Assembly: GCA_001563995.1 (NCBI GenBank)
Contig: LKMV01000038.1
Location: forward strand, 1-6,577
Source of the DNA: Nanohaloarchaea archaeon PL-Br10_U2g16
GTDB lineage: Archaea > Nanohalarchaeota > Nanosalinia > Nanosalinales > Nanosalinaceae
Length of the DNA: 6,577 nt
Direction of reading: 5' to 3'
Shown: piece after piece, positions 5,252 to 6,577 of the stretch
Layout of the letters: each line of letters opens with the position of its first letter
Position numbering within the stretch: position 1 is the stretch's first letter
Translations under genes and position numbers: made by a program
The notes under the pieces: model-generated
Seen by the model: the letters and a program-made list of their open reading frames with translations, nothing else
Databases searched by the model: none
Told to the model about the DNA's origin: nothing

Positions 5252-6568
5252 TTAGTCACCGCTTTCCATCGGTAGTCCGGCTTCTCTCCATAGCTTGATG
5301 CCTTCCTTTAAGCTGTAGGCCTCTCTACCTTTTTTCTGCTCTATTGCCGCGAATCTTTTCGACATCTTGCCTATAGGACATACAAAGAGTATTTTGTTAG
5401 ATTCAGGGAACGGGCTTGCCTCTCTGTAAAGCTCTGTAAGGTAGTCCTTTGGAATATTTATAGAGCTTGGTAGATGCATTGTCTTGAAGGCGTTAGGCGA
5501 ACGTATATCTACAACTGTTACATCTTGATCTTCGACTATCTCCTGTGCTTCCTCTACACCGATCTGTGGTGCGTCCTCGATCTCTTCTTTTGAAAGCTTT
5601 TGAAGACCTTTTTTCTCCTTTTCCTCACCAAATAGGCCTCCTTTACGTTCTCTTATGTAGTCTGTGTATGGTTCGTATCTGTCACAGGCAAAGAATACTG
5701 CTTTTTTCTCTTCTTCAAGTTCTGGATCGATTTTCTGTAGCTCCTGTATCAATGCATGGAAGTTTGCTCCTGTGGTCGGGCCTCCCATTATGCCTGTGTT
5801 CTTCATCAGGTCTACCATGGAGTCAAGCGCATCTGTGGAGTCTACTTCTACAAAGTTGTCGTAGAGTTTTCGATCGAAAAGACCTACCTCCCACATCTCA
5901 TTACTATTCCTTATACCCGGTATGAAATCGCTAGGATCGGCGATGATACCGTGGACTTCCGTATCAGGATTTTCTTCTTTCAAGGCCTTTGCAACACCTT
6001 TAGTTGAGCCTGAAGTTCCAAGACCTCCGAATAGGTAATCTACTTTACCTAGGTCTTCTATTATCTCCTGTCCTGTTGTCTCGTAGTGTGCTTTGGTGTT
6101 GTTCTCTGATGTGTACTGTCCGCTATGGAAGTATTCATCAGGATTCTGCTCTACCAGCCTTTCTATCTGGCTCAAAGGATCGTCAGGATCTGTAGGATCA
6201 GGACACTCGCTTTTTCCCGGTAGTTCTTCGATCTCTGTTCCAAGTACTAGTAGAGTATCTTTAACATGATCGAGCTTGATACGGTTTGTAAGGGTTTTGA
6301 ACTCCAGGTTGTTTATTCCTGTGATCGTCTTTAGGGCTTTAGCGGTGTTTCCGCTTGAGGATTCGATTACTGTCTTATCTTCAGATTTTAATTCGTCTAG
6401 ATTGTCTTTCAACAGGTAATGTCCTATCCTGTCCTTTATTGATCCGAAAGGATTGTAGTATTCAAGCTTGGCATATACTTCAATGTTTTCTAGGCCTGTG
6501 ACTTCTTTGTCAACCTTGACTACCGGAGTATCTCCGATAAGTTCTGTTATATCTTCATACTGAGTCAT
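5252..6568 (-). CDS. Cysteine synthase-like PLP enzyme fused to a rhodanese domain
   Basis: The 438-residue protein has two domains. Residues 1-305 are a fold-type II PLP enzyme of the cysteine synthase/cystathionine beta-synthase family. ELIGDTPVVKV opens it; NPFGSIKDR contains the Schiff-base Lys45; ESSSGNTAKAL (69-79) is the substrate loop; and GGLGTSGSTKG (181-191) is the phosphate-binding loop. A linker of about 30 charged residues leads to a rhodanese domain (about 335-435) with VVDIRSPNAF, the HLPSSINIP motif, and the active-site loop CPIGKMS with Cys397. The expected reaction is beta-replacement of an activated serine by sulfur; the attached rhodanese could supply it as a persulfide, which is inference. 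The amino donor (O-acetyl- or O-phosphoserine) cannot be told. TGGTG (6577-6573 on the minus strand) precedes the ATG, and the window ends there, so any upstream operon partner is unseen. Confidence 0.93.
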   Translation of the reverse strand: MTQYEDITELIGDTPVVKVDKEVTGLENIEVYAKLEYYNPFGSIKDRIGHYLLKDNLDELKSEDKTVIESSSGNTAKALKTITGINNLEFKTLTNRIKLDHVKDTLLVLGTEIEELPGKSECPDPTDPDDPLSQIERLVEQNPDEYFHSGQYTSENNTKAHYETTGQEIIEDLGKVDYLFGGLGTSGSTKGVAKALKEENPDTEVHGIIADPSDFIPGIRNSNEMWEVGLFDRKLYDNFVEVDSTDALDSMVDLMKNTGIMGGPTTGANFHALIQELQKIDPELEEEKKAVFFACDRYEPYTDYIRERKGGLFGEEKEKKGLQKLSKEEIEDAPQIGVEEAQEIVEDQDVTVVDIRSPNAFKTMHLPSSINIPKDYLTELYREASPFPESNKILFVCPIGKMSKRFAAIEQKKGREAYSLKEGIKLWREAGLPMESGD

Positions 6569-6577
6569 TCCCCACCA

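Noticed and set aside
1..6577. CRISPR array, insertion sequence or origin
   Set aside because: No regularly spaced repeats, transposase motifs or inverted-repeat-bounded elements were found on either strand.

Overview
The window is archaeal. It carries uL18e-type (L18e), uL13 and uS9 ribosomal protein genes followed by RNA polymerase subunit N (Rpb10) in the usual archaeal order, plus a tRNA-Glu gene with a bulge-helix-bulge intron at the canonical 37/38 position. Promoters look like TATA boxes, and Shine-Dalgarno sites are of the GGTG/GAGGTG type. Genes are compact and overlapping, proteins are rich in Asp/Glu and short, and the tRNA-Glu body resembles that of haloarchaea. A small-genome DPANN archaeon, perhaps nanohaloarchaeal, is a reasonable guess but is not proven by this window.

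Layout. (1) Positions 3-317 hold the 3' part of an unidentified gene that runs in from the left edge. (2) Positions 343-1872 hold the operon L18e-L13-S9-RpoN on the + strand, with its own TATA box, a roughly 80-base leader with two tandem hairpins, and overlapping or nearly abutting genes. (3) A T-rich convergent gap follows, then a two-gene minus-strand operon, HIT-family nucleotide hydrolase followed by a Nudix hydrolase (2787-1967), sharing an ATGA stop/start. (4) A short divergent promoter region (2788-2880) separates HIT from tRNA-Glu(TTC) on the + strand (2881-3088), which has a 133-nt structured intron. (5) Positions 3089-4330 look like a small gene graveyard next to the tRNA. It contains a PIN-domain nuclease gene (+) that has lost its N-terminal strand and changes frame twice, convergent with a minus-strand gene that also changes frame twice. 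Neither appears as one intact ORF. (6) Positions 6568-4405 hold a minus-strand pair: a cysteine-synthase-like PLP enzyme fused to a rhodanese domain, followed immediately by a class I SAM methyltransferase.

The ribosomal/RNAP operon is core information processing. HIT and Nudix together suggest nucleotide housekeeping. The synthase-rhodanese fusion suggests sulfur transfer. The most notable items are that fusion, the large structured tRNA intron, the tandem leader hairpins, and the tRNA-adjacent cluster of frameshifted genes, which could be a decayed integrated element or a patch of assembly errors.
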